Shown: piece by piece, positions 41,500 to 49,244 of the stretch | How positions within the stretch are numbered: the stretch's first letter is position 1 | How the letters are laid out: every line of letters begins with the position of its first letter | Source of the DNA: JAVKFY01 sp040223615 | GTDB lineage: Bacteria > Pseudomonadota > Alphaproteobacteria > GCA-2731375 | Reading direction: 5' to 3' | DNA length: 64,000 nucleotides | Assembly: GCA_040223615.1 (NCBI GenBank) | Contig: JAVKFY010000034.1 | Coordinates: 1-64,000, forward strand | Notes under the pieces: generated by a model | The model's input: the letters and a program-made list of their open reading frames with translations, nothing else | The model's database searches: none | What the model was told of the DNA's origin: nothing | Made by a program: the position numbers and the translations under genes

Positions 41500-42753
41500 A
41501 TGGCGCTGGCCAATGAGTACGACCTGAGCGAGCCGTTCGAGTGGCCCGAAGGCGGGGTCACGAGGGTGCCGTATCGCGTGTTTACCGACCGGGAAATCTA
41601 TGCGCTGGAGCACGAGCGCGTGTTCCGCGGGCCGATCTGGCATTTCCTCGCCCTGGAAATCGACATCGACAAGCCGGGCGACTGGAAGACCAGCTTCGTC
41701 GGCCAGATACCGGTGGTGACGACGCGCGGCCGCGACGGCCAGATCAACGCCTTCGTCAACCGTTGCGCGCACAAGGGCGCACTGGTCTGTCTGAAGGAGC
41801 GCGGCAACGGACCGACGCTGACCTGCGTCTACCACGCCTGGAGCTATGACCTGGAGGGCCGGCTGAAGGGCGTCGCCTTCCGCAACGGCATTCGCGGCAA
41901 GGGCGGCATGCCGGACGACTTCGACCCCGACAAGCTGCGCCTGGAGCCGCTGCGGGTCACCACCTTCTGCGGCCTGGTGTTCGGCACGTTCAGCGACGAG
42001 ACGCCGCCGATCGAGGACTTCCTGGGCGACAAGGCGGCGCCGTTCATCCAGCGCAACCTGGGCAGGAAGCTGAAACTGCTCGGCTACCACACGCAGATGA
42101 TCCACTCGAACTGGAAGCTCTACGCGGAGAACGTGCGCGACAGCTACCACGCCACCTTGCTGCACACCTTCTACACGTCGTTCCAGGTCAACCGGCTGGA
42201 CATGGACGGCGGCATCGTGATGTCGGACGACGGCCGGCACTCGATCAGCTACGCCAAACGCGCCACGCTGGACGAGGCGGCGGAGTACAAGGACGCCGAG
42301 GTGCACTCGGCGAAGTACGAGTCGAAGCTCGAGGGCCCGGCCCTGCTCGGCGCCTGGGACGAATTCGACGACGGCATCACGCACTCGATCCAGACCGTAT
42401 TCCCGACCCTGGCGATCCAGTTCACCTTGAACTCGCTGGCGGTGCGCCACTTCATTCCGCGCGGCGTCGACAAGACCGAGCTGATCTGGATGTACGTCGG
42501 CTACGAGGACGACACCGAGGAACAGACCCGGATGCGGACGCTGCAGGGCAACCTGACCGGCCCAGCCGGATTGGTGTCTTTGGAGGACGGTTGCATCAAC
42601 GAGTTCGTGCAGCGCGGCGTCGCCGGCTCCGACGAGGTCACCTCGTTCCTGGAGATGGGCGGCCGCGAGGTCGGCAGCAGCGAAGGCAGCCGCGCGACCG
42701 AGACCGCGATCCGCGGCTTCTGGCAGGGCTACCGCGAGCTGATGGGATGGTGA
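41500..42753 (+). CDS. Rieske non-haem iron oxygenase, large (alpha) subunit
   Basis: A 417-residue ring-hydroxylating oxygenase. The Rieske cluster ligands are in NRCAHKGALVC (C89, H91) and LTCVYHAWSYD (C109, H112). The mononuclear iron ligands are in ENVRDSYHATLLH (H217 and H222). Overall it resembles the salicylate 5-hydroxylase (NagG), anthranilate and benzoate dioxygenase alpha subunits. It adds oxygen to an aromatic ring using electrons from a reductase. The ATG at 41500 has a GGGAC site; ATGs at 41416 and 41467 are in frame. The small subunit follows with a 7-base overlap. No reductase is adjacent; one lies at 10.8 kb. Confidence 0.87.
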   Translation: MALANEYDLSEPFEWPEGGVTRVPYRVFTDREIYALEHERVFRGPIWHFLALEIDIDKPGDWKTSFVGQIPVVTTRGRDGQINAFVNRCAHKGALVCLKERGNGPTLTCVYHAWSYDLEGRLKGVAFRNGIRGKGGMPDDFDPDKLRLEPLRVTTFCGLVFGTFSDETPPIEDFLGDKAAPFIQRNLGRKLKLLGYHTQMIHSNWKLYAENVRDSYHATLLHTFYTSFQVNRLDMDGGIVMSDDGRHSISYAKRATLDEAAEYKDAEVHSAKYESKLEGPALLGAWDEFDDGITHSIQTVFPTLAIQFTLNSLAVRHFIPRGVDKTELIWMYVGYEDDTEEQTRMRTLQGNLTGPAGLVSLEDGCINEFVQRGVAGSDEVTSFLEMGGREVGSSEGSRATETAIRGFWQGYRELMGW

Positions 42754-43220
42754 GCGTCGAGCGGCGCGCCGCGATCGACGATTTCCTCGCCGACTACGCG
42801 CACGGTCTCGACGACGACGACGCCGAGGCCTGGCCGGACTTCTTCACCGCCAAGGGTGTCTACCAGATCCTGACCAAGGAAGAGCATGACGCGGGCCTGC
42901 CGCTCGGCATCTTCCTGGTCGAGGGCCACGGCATGATGCGCGACCGGGTGCGGGCGATGCGCGACGCCAACATCTTCGAGCCGCACCACTACTGCCACGT
43001 CGTCGGCCGGGCGCGGCTGCGCGAGGCCGACGACGGCGAGATCGCCGCGCGCTCCAACTTCGCCGTCTATCGCACCATGCAGGATGGCACGGCCGACCTG
43101 TTCGCTTCGGGCAAGTATCTCGATCGCATCGTCTTCGAGGGCGAGGCCCCGAAGTTCAAGCAACGCATCGCCGTCCTCGACTCACGCTGCATCGACGTGC
43201 TGCTGGTGATGCCGCTGTAG
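42747..43220 (+). CDS. Aromatic-ring-hydroxylating oxygenase, small (beta) subunit
   Basis: A 157-residue SnoaL/cystatin-like beta subunit. VERRAAIDDFLADYAHGLDD and the segment HYCHVVGRARLREADDG, together with ARSNFAVYRTMQDG, are typical of NagH/BenB/XylY-type subunits. It has no cofactors and stabilises the alpha3-beta3 complex. The ATG at 42747 overlaps the alpha-subunit stop, so the two are translationally coupled. Confidence 0.87.
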   Translation: MVSVERRAAIDDFLADYAHGLDDDDAEAWPDFFTAKGVYQILTKEEHDAGLPLGIFLVEGHGMMRDRVRAMRDANIFEPHHYCHVVGRARLREADDGEIAARSNFAVYRTMQDGTADLFASGKYLDRIVFEGEAPKFKQRIAVLDSRCIDVLLVMPL

Positions 43221-43299
43221 CCGGCGAGTCGCGGCGCCGGTCGTCGAACCGCGTCGGAACGACCGTCGGCGGCCAAGCATCATCGAAGACGTGGGATCA

Positions 43300-43773
43300 A
43301 TGGCATACAAGATCGTCGCCCTGGCCGACGCCGCCTTCGCCATCCCGGCCTTGCGGGCCGCGTTCGCCGACGCCTGGGCGCCGTGGTACGGGCCAGGCGG
43401 CCAGGGCGACGCCGACCTCGACCTGAGATCGTGCATGAATACGGATCGCCTGCCCACGGCCGTGGCGGCGCTTGACGACGCCGGCGCGGTGCTGGGCACG
43501 GCCGCGCTCAAGCCGGAGTCGCTGGGCAGCGAACTCGGCTATGGCCCGTGGCTGGCGGCAGTACTGGTGCTGCCGCCCTATCGTCGCCGGGGGATCGGGT
43601 CGGCCCTGATCGCCGCGATCGAGGATCGGGGGCGGCAACTACAGTTCGACGCGATCTTCACCTCGACGGACACGGCCAATGCGCTCGTCGAGCGTCGCGG
43701 GTGGGTGTCGCTCGGCCGTCAGGTCGAGTCATTGCGGGGGCCGGTGATGCTGTACAGGTGCGATCTCGCCTAG
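43300..43773 (+). CDS. GNAT-family N-acetyltransferase
   Basis: A 157-residue acetyltransferase. The acetyl-CoA-binding motif is LPPYRRRGIGSALIAAIED (R/Q-x-x-G-x-G/A pattern). The C-terminal IFTSTDTANALVERRGWVSLG is typical of the fold. The acceptor is unknown. The ATG at 43300 is preferred to the GTG at 43291. It follows the Rieske genes by 79 bases, and its link to them is uncertain. Confidence 0.82.
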   Translation: MAYKIVALADAAFAIPALRAAFADAWAPWYGPGGQGDADLDLRSCMNTDRLPTAVAALDDAGAVLGTAALKPESLGSELGYGPWLAAVLVLPPYRRRGIGSALIAAIEDRGRQLQFDAIFTSTDTANALVERRGWVSLGRQVESLRGPVMLYRCDLA

Positions 43774-43786
43774 GAGGCGGCGTCCG

Positions 43787-44473
43787 CTACGGCACCAGCC
43801 GGTACCCGCCCGGCTCGGTGACCAGCAGTTCGGCGTTGGACGGGTCGGCCTCGATCTTCTGGCGTAGGCGGTAGATGTGGGTTTCCAGGGTGTGGGTGGT
43901 GACGCTGGCGTTGTAGCCCCAGACCTCGTTCAGCAGCACGTCGCGGCTGACCGTGCGGTCGCCGGCGCGGAACAGGTACTTCAGGATCGAGGTCTCTTTC
44001 TCTGTCAGGCGGACCTTCTGGTTCTTCTCCTGGTCGAGCAGCAGCTTGCCGGACGGGCGGAAGCTGTACGGCCCGATGGCGAAGACCGCGTCCTCCGACT
44101 GTTCGTGCTGCCGGAGCTGCGCGCGGATCCGGGCCAGCAGCACTGACAGCTTGAACGGCTTGGCGACGTAGTCGTTGGCGCCGGACTCCAGGCCCAGGAT
44201 GGTGTCGGAATCGGTGTCGGCGGCAGTCAGCATGAGGATCGGACACTTCACGCCGGTGCGGCGCAGCATCTTGCAGAGTTCGCGCCCGTCCATGTCGGGC
44301 AGGCCGACATCGAGCAGGATCAGGTCGTAGTGCTCGCCCTTGGCGGCCTCCAGCCCGGCGGCGCCGGTGGCGGCCTGCTCGGTGCCGAATTCGTCATGCA
44401 GCTCGAGCTGTTCGGCCAGCGCGGAGCGCAGCGCGTCGTCGTCGTCGACCAGCAGCAGCTTCTTGGCGCTCAT
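43787..44473 (-). CDS. OmpR-family response regulator
   Basis: A 228-residue two-domain regulator. The receiver has acidic residues in LLLVDDDDALR, the phospho-acceptor Asp in LILLDVGLPDMDGRE and Lys in YVAKPFKLSVL. The C-terminal winged helix includes LTEKETSILKYLFRA and THTLETHIYRLRQKIE. No kinase gene is adjacent, so it is an orphan here. It is divergent from the GTP cyclohydrolase II gene with a predicted promoter of its own. Confidence 0.9.
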   Translation of the reverse strand: MSAKKLLLVDDDDALRSALAEQLELHDEFGTEQAATGAAGLEAAKGEHYDLILLDVGLPDMDGRELCKMLRRTGVKCPILMLTAADTDSDTILGLESGANDYVAKPFKLSVLLARIRAQLRQHEQSEDAVFAIGPYSFRPSGKLLLDQEKNQKVRLTEKETSILKYLFRAGDRTVSRDVLLNEVWGYNASVTTHTLETHIYRLRQKIEADPSNAELLVTEPGGYRLVP

Positions 44474-44514
44474 CTATTCTCTCCTGGCGGTGCGGCGGGG
44501 CGCGGAACCGCCTA

Positions 44515-44542
44515 GATATAGTCGATGCAGACCCGCCAGCAA
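44515..44542 (-). promoter_or_regulatory. Predicted promoter of the OmpR-type regulator gene
   Basis: On the minus strand, TTGCTG (44542-44537), a 16-base spacer and TATATC (44520-44515) lie 42 bases upstream of the ATG. Confidence 0.35.
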
Positions 44543-44590
44543 GCAACCCGCCCCTGTCGCGATCGATCAACATGTTGTCACGATGCGGTG

Positions 44591-44619
44591 TTGTCAGCCC
44601 GTCGCGGCTTCGCGTATCT
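44591..44619 (+). promoter_or_regulatory. Predicted promoter of the GTP cyclohydrolase II gene
   Basis: TTGTCA (44591-44596), a 17-base spacer and GTATCT (44614-44619) lie just before the ATG at 44630. The leader is too short for an FMN riboswitch, and none was recognised. Confidence 0.3.
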
Positions 44620-44629
44620 GTGAGCCCAC

Positions 44630-45742
44630 ATGACTGACACGACCGCTGACGAGGTGCGCCAGCGCCGACGCGTTGATCGCGCCATAGCCGAACTGCGGCG
44701 CGGCGTGCCGGTCGTGCTGCGCGGCGCCGACGGCGCCTGCGTGATGCTGGCCGCCGAGACGGCGAGCCCGCCGGCCTATCTGGACTGTTGCCAAGCGCTG
44801 CCGGCCGCGCCGGTGCTGGCGCTGACGGCGCAGCGGGGCGCGGCGCTGCGCATCCGCCCGTCGGGACACGATCCGCTGCTGGTCGAGCTGCCGGACTGGC
44901 TCGACCTGGACACCGTACAGTCGCTGGCCGACGCCACCACTGATTTGGCAAACCCGTTACGCGGGCCGCTGGAGCGGCAAATGCGCGCGCCGACGGCCGC
45001 CGAGTTCGCCTCGATACAGCTTTCCAAGCACGCGCGCCTGCTGCCGGCGGCGATTCTGTGGCCTCTGGACGGCGAAATCGATGCATTCGCGGCGGAAAAT
45101 GACCTGCTGACGGTCGAGAGCGACGCCGTGGCGACCTACGAACGGGTGCAAGCGGCGGCGTTGGTGCCCGTCGGGGCCGCGCCGGTGCCGCTCGCCGATG
45201 CCGTGAACAGCCGTATCGTCGCCTACCGACCGGCCGACGGCGGCATCGAGCACCTGGCCATCGTTATCGGCCAGATCCAGGCCAAGGCGCCGGTACTGGT
45301 CCGGCTGCATTCGGAATGTTTCACTGGCGACCTGCTGGGCTCGCTGAAATGCGATTGCGGCGAGCAGCTGCGCGGCGCGATCGCCGCGATCGAGGCGGCC
45401 GGCAGCGGTATCGTGCTGTACCTGGCGCAGGAGGGCCGGGGCATCGGCCTGATCAACAAGCTGCGCGCCTACCGGCTGCAGGCCGACGGGTTCGACACCG
45501 TCGACGCCAACCTGCGGCTGGGCTTCGAGGCCGACGAGCGGCTGTTCGAGCCGGCCGCGGCGATGCTGCGCCAGCTCGGCGTCGGCCAGGTCCGGCTGCT
45601 GACCAACAACCCGGACAAGGTGGCGGGCCTGGAAGCCTGCGGCATCGGCGTGGTGGAGCGGGTGGCGCACAGCTTCCCGTCCAACCCGCACAACGCCCAC
45701 TACCTGGCGACCAAGCAGACGCGCAGCGGACATTTGTTCTAG
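44630..45742 (+). CDS. ribA: GTP cyclohydrolase II with long N-terminal extension
   Basis: A 370-residue protein. Residues about 175-370 are a complete GTP cyclohydrolase II: zinc ligands C230, C241 and C243 (SECFTGDLLGSLKCDC), the LYLAQEGRGIGL loop, and LLTNNPDKVAGL followed by GIGVVERV. It opens the imidazole ring of GTP in the first step of riboflavin synthesis. Residues 1-170 resemble a worn-down 3,4-dihydroxy-2-butanone-4-phosphate synthase domain in position only; its catalytic acidic motifs are not visible. Similar long forms occur in alphaproteobacteria. A palindrome follows the stop. Confidence 0.88.
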   Translation: MTDTTADEVRQRRRVDRAIAELRRGVPVVLRGADGACVMLAAETASPPAYLDCCQALPAAPVLALTAQRGAALRIRPSGHDPLLVELPDWLDLDTVQSLADATTDLANPLRGPLERQMRAPTAAEFASIQLSKHARLLPAAILWPLDGEIDAFAAENDLLTVESDAVATYERVQAAALVPVGAAPVPLADAVNSRIVAYRPADGGIEHLAIVIGQIQAKAPVLVRLHSECFTGDLLGSLKCDCGEQLRGAIAAIEAAGSGIVLYLAQEGRGIGLINKLRAYRLQADGFDTVDANLRLGFEADERLFEPAAAMLRQLGVGQVRLLTNNPDKVAGLEACGIGVVERVAHSFPSNPHNAHYLATKQTRSGHLF

Positions 45743-45762
45743 CCCGGCAAGGCTTGCCGGGC
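45742..45762 (+). terminator. Hairpin after ribA, possible terminator
   Basis: GCCCGGCAAG and CTTGCCGGGC (45742-45751 and 45753-45762) form a perfect palindrome starting at the last base of the ribA stop codon. No T-run follows, so intrinsic termination is uncertain. Confidence 0.4.
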
Positions 45763-45853
45763 GGAAACTGCCTCCGGTCGCGGTCGCGGGGCGAGAACCG
45801 GCGGAAATCCAGGCCTTTCGCGGTGGCGTGGCGGTTGCATCGGGTCAGCCGCC

Positions 45854-46732
45854 ATGGCCATTCACGCAGTTCCGACGAATTTCGACACCACGGTCGCCAA
45901 CGAGGCCGGCCGTCACGCCACGCCGGTCGCTTTGCCACCAGGGCAGGAGACCGACGAGCTGTACTGGGGCGAGGACGGGCTCAGCTTCGGCGACGTCATC
46001 GACGTGGTGAACCCGCTGCACCACCTGCCCGTCGTCGGCACCGCCTATCGCGAGATGACCGGCGACGAGATCGCGCCGGCGGCGAAGATCATCGGCGGCA
46101 TGATCTTCGGCGGCCCGATCGGCATGGTGCTGGCGATCTTCAGCGCCATCTTCGAGGAAGCGACCGGCAAGGACATCGGCACCGCGGTGGCGGACATTTT
46201 CACCGACGACGGCGGCGAGGCTGGCAGCCAGCTCGCCGAGGCCGGGACCGCACCGAGCGACGCCCCGCAAGCCCAGGCACCCACCGTTGCCATGGCGACG
46301 GCCGAGCCGGTCGCCGCCGCGCCGGCACCTGCCGCGCTATCGGCAGCGGCAGGCGCTGCCGCCCTGCCCCAGCTCGCGCCGGCCGGCGCGGCACCGCAGC
46401 TCAGCCCGCAGGCGTTCGATGCGCTGGTGCGCTCGTTCAACGGCCCGATCAGCCGCACCGCCCCGGCGGCGGCCGCCGCGCCACCGCCGCCGCCTGCATC
46501 GCCAGCCCTCCGGCCCGGCGTCGCGGCCGGGGCGGGGATTCCCGCCCCGGCAATCGACAACGCGCTGCCGTCGCTGGTGCCGGTCGGCAAACCGCTGCCG
46601 TTGGTGAAACGGTCGGATTCCGCGGCGCCGGCGCATGACAATCGGCGCCAGGCCGCACTCGACCTGCACCAGCAGCTTCGTGCCTACGCCGAGGACAAGG
46701 GCGTGACCGTTGCGGCGCTGCCGACACGCTAG
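45854..46732 (+). CDS. Ala/Pro-rich protein with a hydrophobic glycine-rich hairpin, unknown function
   Basis: A 292-residue protein with no recognised family. Residues about 40-115 (LSFGDVIDVVNPLHHLPVVG, IIGGMIFGGPIGMVLAIFSA) include a Gly-rich hydrophobic stretch that could insert in a membrane. Residues about 125-250 are low-complexity Ala/Pro-rich sequence (for example APAAAAAPPPPPASPAL). The C-terminal 40 residues are charged. The layout resembles secreted or envelope-associated linker proteins, but no signal peptide is present. Codon use matches the neighbours. Confidence 0.65.
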   Translation: MAIHAVPTNFDTTVANEAGRHATPVALPPGQETDELYWGEDGLSFGDVIDVVNPLHHLPVVGTAYREMTGDEIAPAAKIIGGMIFGGPIGMVLAIFSAIFEEATGKDIGTAVADIFTDDGGEAGSQLAEAGTAPSDAPQAQAPTVAMATAEPVAAAPAPAALSAAAGAAALPQLAPAGAAPQLSPQAFDALVRSFNGPISRTAPAAAAAPPPPPASPALRPGVAAGAGIPAPAIDNALPSLVPVGKPLPLVKRSDSAAPAHDNRRQAALDLHQQLRAYAEDKGVTVAALPTR

Positions 46733-46766
46733 CGCCACCACCCTCGCCGCCGTAGATTGAGCGGCG

Positions 46767-47267
46767 ATGAGCGACGACCTGATCGTTCGAGACGGCTACC
46801 TGCACCACGGCCCGCGGCGCTATCGTTGCGCCGTCGGATCCGGCGGCATCGTGCGCGACAAGCGCGAAGGCGACGGCGGCACGCCGGTGGGCCGATTTCC
46901 GCTGCGCTACCTGTACTACCGTCCGGACAGACTGGCCCTACCAGACACGGTACTACCCTGTCTGGCGCTGACTCCGGCCGACGGCTGGTGCGACCAGCCG
47001 GATGATCCCCGGTATAACCAGCCGGTCCACAAGGACTACCCGGCGCGGCAGGAGTCACTGTGGCGTGACGACCACCTGTACGACCTGATCGTGATCCTGG
47101 GACACAACGACCGGCCGGCCCGACCGGGACTCGGCAGCGCCATCTTCCTGCATGTCGCCAGCGACGACTACGGGCCCACCGCCGGTTACGTGGCGGTCTC
47201 GTCCGCTGATTTACTGGCCATACTCGCGTACTACCGCCCGGGCCAGCATCTCGTCGTCAGTCCGTAG
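46767..47267 (+). CDS. L,D-transpeptidase (YkuD) homologue lacking the catalytic cysteine
   Basis: A 166-residue protein of the short cytoplasmic-type YkuD family (GTPVGRFPLRYLYYRPDR; LGHNDRPARPGLGSAIFLHV). In active members the tail reads S/T-x-G-C-h-A-h, with Cys as nucleophile. Here the corresponding segment is PTAGYVAVSSADLL, with Tyr141 (codon TAC at 47187-47189) in place of Cys; a single A-to-G change would restore TGC. His129 is retained. The protein is therefore predicted not to form or cut peptidoglycan cross-links by the usual route. No signal peptide. The stop overlaps the convergent yggS gene by 11 bases. Confidence 0.83.
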   Translation: MSDDLIVRDGYLHHGPRRYRCAVGSGGIVRDKREGDGGTPVGRFPLRYLYYRPDRLALPDTVLPCLALTPADGWCDQPDDPRYNQPVHKDYPARQESLWRDDHLYDLIVILGHNDRPARPGLGSAIFLHVASDDYGPTAGYVAVSSADLLAILAYYRPGQHLVVSP

Positions 47268-47970
47268 GTCCGGCGTAGCTGGGGCGATCGCCGAAGATCG
47301 CGGTGCCGACCCGGACATGGGTGGCGCCGCAGGCGACGGCGATTTCATAGTCGGCGCTCATGCCCATCGACAGTTTCGCCAGACCGGTACTACTGCCGAG
47401 TTCGCGCAGCAGCGAGAAATGCAGTGAGGGTTCGTCGTCGACCGGCGGTATGCACATCAGGCCGACCACCGGTAGGGCCAGCTCGTCACGGCAGTAGTGC
47501 ACAAACGTTTCGGTCTCGGCCGGCGGTATGCCCGCTTTCTGGGCCTCCTCGCCGGTGTTGACCTGAACGAAACACTGCATCGCCTTCCCCTGTGCCTTGA
47601 TTTCGCGGGCGATGCGGTCGGCGATGCGCTGGCGGTCGATGGTCTCGATCACGTCGAACAGCTCGACCGCGCGGTGCACCTTGTTGGATTGCAGCGGGCC
47701 GACCAGGTGCAAGGTGAGGTCGGCGAACTCGTCGCGCAGCGCCGGCCATTTGCCCTCCGCCTCCTGCACGCGGTTCTCGCCGAAGGTGCGGTGGCCGGCC
47801 AGGATCGCCGGCCGGATGCGTTCGGGCCCATGCACCTTGGAGATCGCCACCAGGGTCACGTCCCGTGGCGGCCGGTTGGCGGCGCGGCAGGCATCGGCGA
47901 TATGGCCCTGCACGGTCGCCAGGTTGCTTGGCACGTCCACGGTTTCTGTCACAATCGCGGCGTCGCTCAT
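47257..47970 (-). CDS. yggS: YggS-family pyridoxal-phosphate homeostasis protein
   Basis: A 237-residue single-domain PLP-binding protein of the alanine-racemase fold III type. The PLP lysine is in LVAISKVHGPERI. Other marks are FGENRVQEAEGKW, HLVGPLQSNKV and the tail LSMGMSADYEIAVACGATHVR (phosphate-binding Ser/Gly loop, then VRVGTAIFG). It buffers free PLP in the cytoplasm. The start at 47970 overlaps, on the opposite strand, the apparent start of the ThiE-like gene. Confidence 0.93.
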   Translation of the reverse strand: MSDAAIVTETVDVPSNLATVQGHIADACRAANRPPRDVTLVAISKVHGPERIRPAILAGHRTFGENRVQEAEGKWPALRDEFADLTLHLVGPLQSNKVHRAVELFDVIETIDRQRIADRIAREIKAQGKAMQCFVQVNTGEEAQKAGIPPAETETFVHYCRDELALPVVGLMCIPPVDDEPSLHFSLLRELGSSTGLAKLSMGMSADYEIAVACGATHVRVGTAIFGDRPSYAGPTD

Positions 47971-48619
47971 GTCGCATTCCCTCGGAGCGCTGGTGTCCCA
48001 CACGTTAACAGCCGCCGCGTGGCGCCTCAATCGCGGTCGCGGCCAGCGCCGCCGCGGCCTTCCGGCGCTGTGGCTGCTGACCGACGAGGACCGCCTGCCC
48101 GACCCGGTGCCGGTCCTGGCCGCGCTCGGCCGCGCGCAAGGCGGCCTGATCCTGCGCTATCGCGATCCGGCGGCGCATGCGGGAGACGTCGCGCGCATCC
48201 GGCGCCATGCCAGGATTGTTTCGGTGCCGGTCCTGTTGTCTGGCCCGTTGCGGCTGGCGCGGCGATATGGGCTGGCCGGCGCGCACTACGCGCAAGCCCG
48301 GGCAGTGGCGACGCCGGGGCGGCCGCGGCGTGGCCTGTGGCTGACCTGCGCCGCGCATGACGGCCGGGCGCTGGCGCACGCAGCGCGGATCGGCGCCGAC
48401 GCCGCCGTCGTGGCGCCGATATTCGCGACCGCCAGCCATCCCGGCGCCCGCACGATGGGCGCGTTGCGGCTGGCGCGGCTGGTTCAGGCCACCAAAGTGC
48501 CGATCATCGCGCTGGGCGGCATCGATTCGGCGTCGATAGGCCGATTGCCGCCGGGTTTGAGCGGAATCGCGGCGATCGGGGCGCTGGAACGCGAGCTCAG
48601 TCGGCGATCCGGGCGTTGA
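47969..48619 (+). CDS. Thiamine-phosphate-synthase-like protein, degenerate active site
   Basis: A protein of about 216 residues with a ThiE/TenI-like TIM-barrel pattern: PALWLLTDEDRLPDPV, GADAAVVAPIFATASHPGA, PIIALGGIDSASIGRL. True ThiE has an N-D pair after strand 3 and a G-Q-x-D motif after the G-h-H-h strand. Here these read LLSGPLRLA and GAHYAQARAV, so the metal- and pyrophosphate-binding residues appear missing. It may be a TenI-like or non-catalytic relative. The ATG at 47969 overlaps the divergent yggS start; a GTG at 47993 would separate them and may be the real start. No other thiamine genes are near. Confidence 0.7.
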   Translation: MSHSLGALVSHTLTAAAWRLNRGRGQRRRGLPALWLLTDEDRLPDPVPVLAALGRAQGGLILRYRDPAAHAGDVARIRRHARIVSVPVLLSGPLRLARRYGLAGAHYAQARAVATPGRPRRGLWLTCAAHDGRALAHAARIGADAAVVAPIFATASHPGARTMGALRLARLVQATKVPIIALGGIDSASIGRLPPGLSGIAAIGALERELSRRSGR

Positions 48620-49244
48620 AGGCGATGCAGATGCGCTCGCCGGGGCCCTTGAACGGCATCACGGCGTGTTCGTAGTAGCTCGGGAACACGATCAGGTCTC
48701 CCGGCAGCGGGTTCAGCGGGTGCGCGGAGACCTGGTTCGGCAGTCGCATCGAGTTGGCGCGCGGGCGCGGGTCGGTGAAGGCGATGCAGCCCATCGGCTG
48801 ACCCGGCTTCACGTCGCGCAGCTGATCCGGTACGGATACGTAATAGACCCCGGATATGTTGGCGTCCGGGTGCATATGCTGCTGGTTCATGTCGCCCTGG
48901 CGCATGACGATGCCCCAGCCCCAGAATTTCAGGCCGACATTGTCCGGCGGGCGGGTGCACTCGGCGGCCAGCAGCGGCTTCATGTAGGCCACGATTGCCT
49001 CGGTGATCAGGCCGCGCAGGTCCTTGATCGCCGGATCGGTACTGTTCAGCAGCTTGGTGTCGGAGTGAAAGCCGCCGATGTTGGAGGTGTCCTGGATCTT
49101 GTTGCGGGCCTTGCGTTCCATGTCCAGGAGCAGCCGGCGCAGGCCCTTGTTCATGTCGCCGCGGTCGCGATAGCGCCGGCGCAGCAGATGCGTCGGGAAA
49201 TGCGTGAGCAGTTCCTCGTCGAAAGCGGCTTGAGGCTCAGCCAT
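48597..49244 (-). CDS. Putative 2OG-Fe(II) oxygenase-like protein
   Basis: A 215-residue protein. The core QQHMHPDANISGVYYVSVP gives the H-x-D iron motif, and a distal His lies in FPSYYEHAVMPF followed by RICIAFNARI (Arg for 2-oxoglutarate). This is the pattern of the TIGR02466/2OG-FeII_Oxy_5 family of putative dioxygenases. Substrate unknown. The last 23 bases overlap the convergent ThiE-like gene, and its start overlaps the upstream small gene by 8 bases. Confidence 0.8.
   Translation of the reverse strand: MAEPQAAFDEELLTHFPTHLLRRRYRDRGDMNKGLRRLLLDMERKARNKIQDTSNIGGFHSDTKLLNSTDPAIKDLRGLITEAIVAYMKPLLAAECTRPPDNVGLKFWGWGIVMRQGDMNQQHMHPDANISGVYYVSVPDQLRDVKPGQPMGCIAFTDPRPRANSMRLPNQVSAHPLNPLPGDLIVFPSYYEHAVMPFKGPGERICIAFNARIAD

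Noticed and set aside
44474..44629. FMN riboswitch before the GTP cyclohydrolase II gene
   Set aside because: The gap is only 156 bases shared by two divergent genes, and none of the conserved FMN-element stems or motifs could be found.
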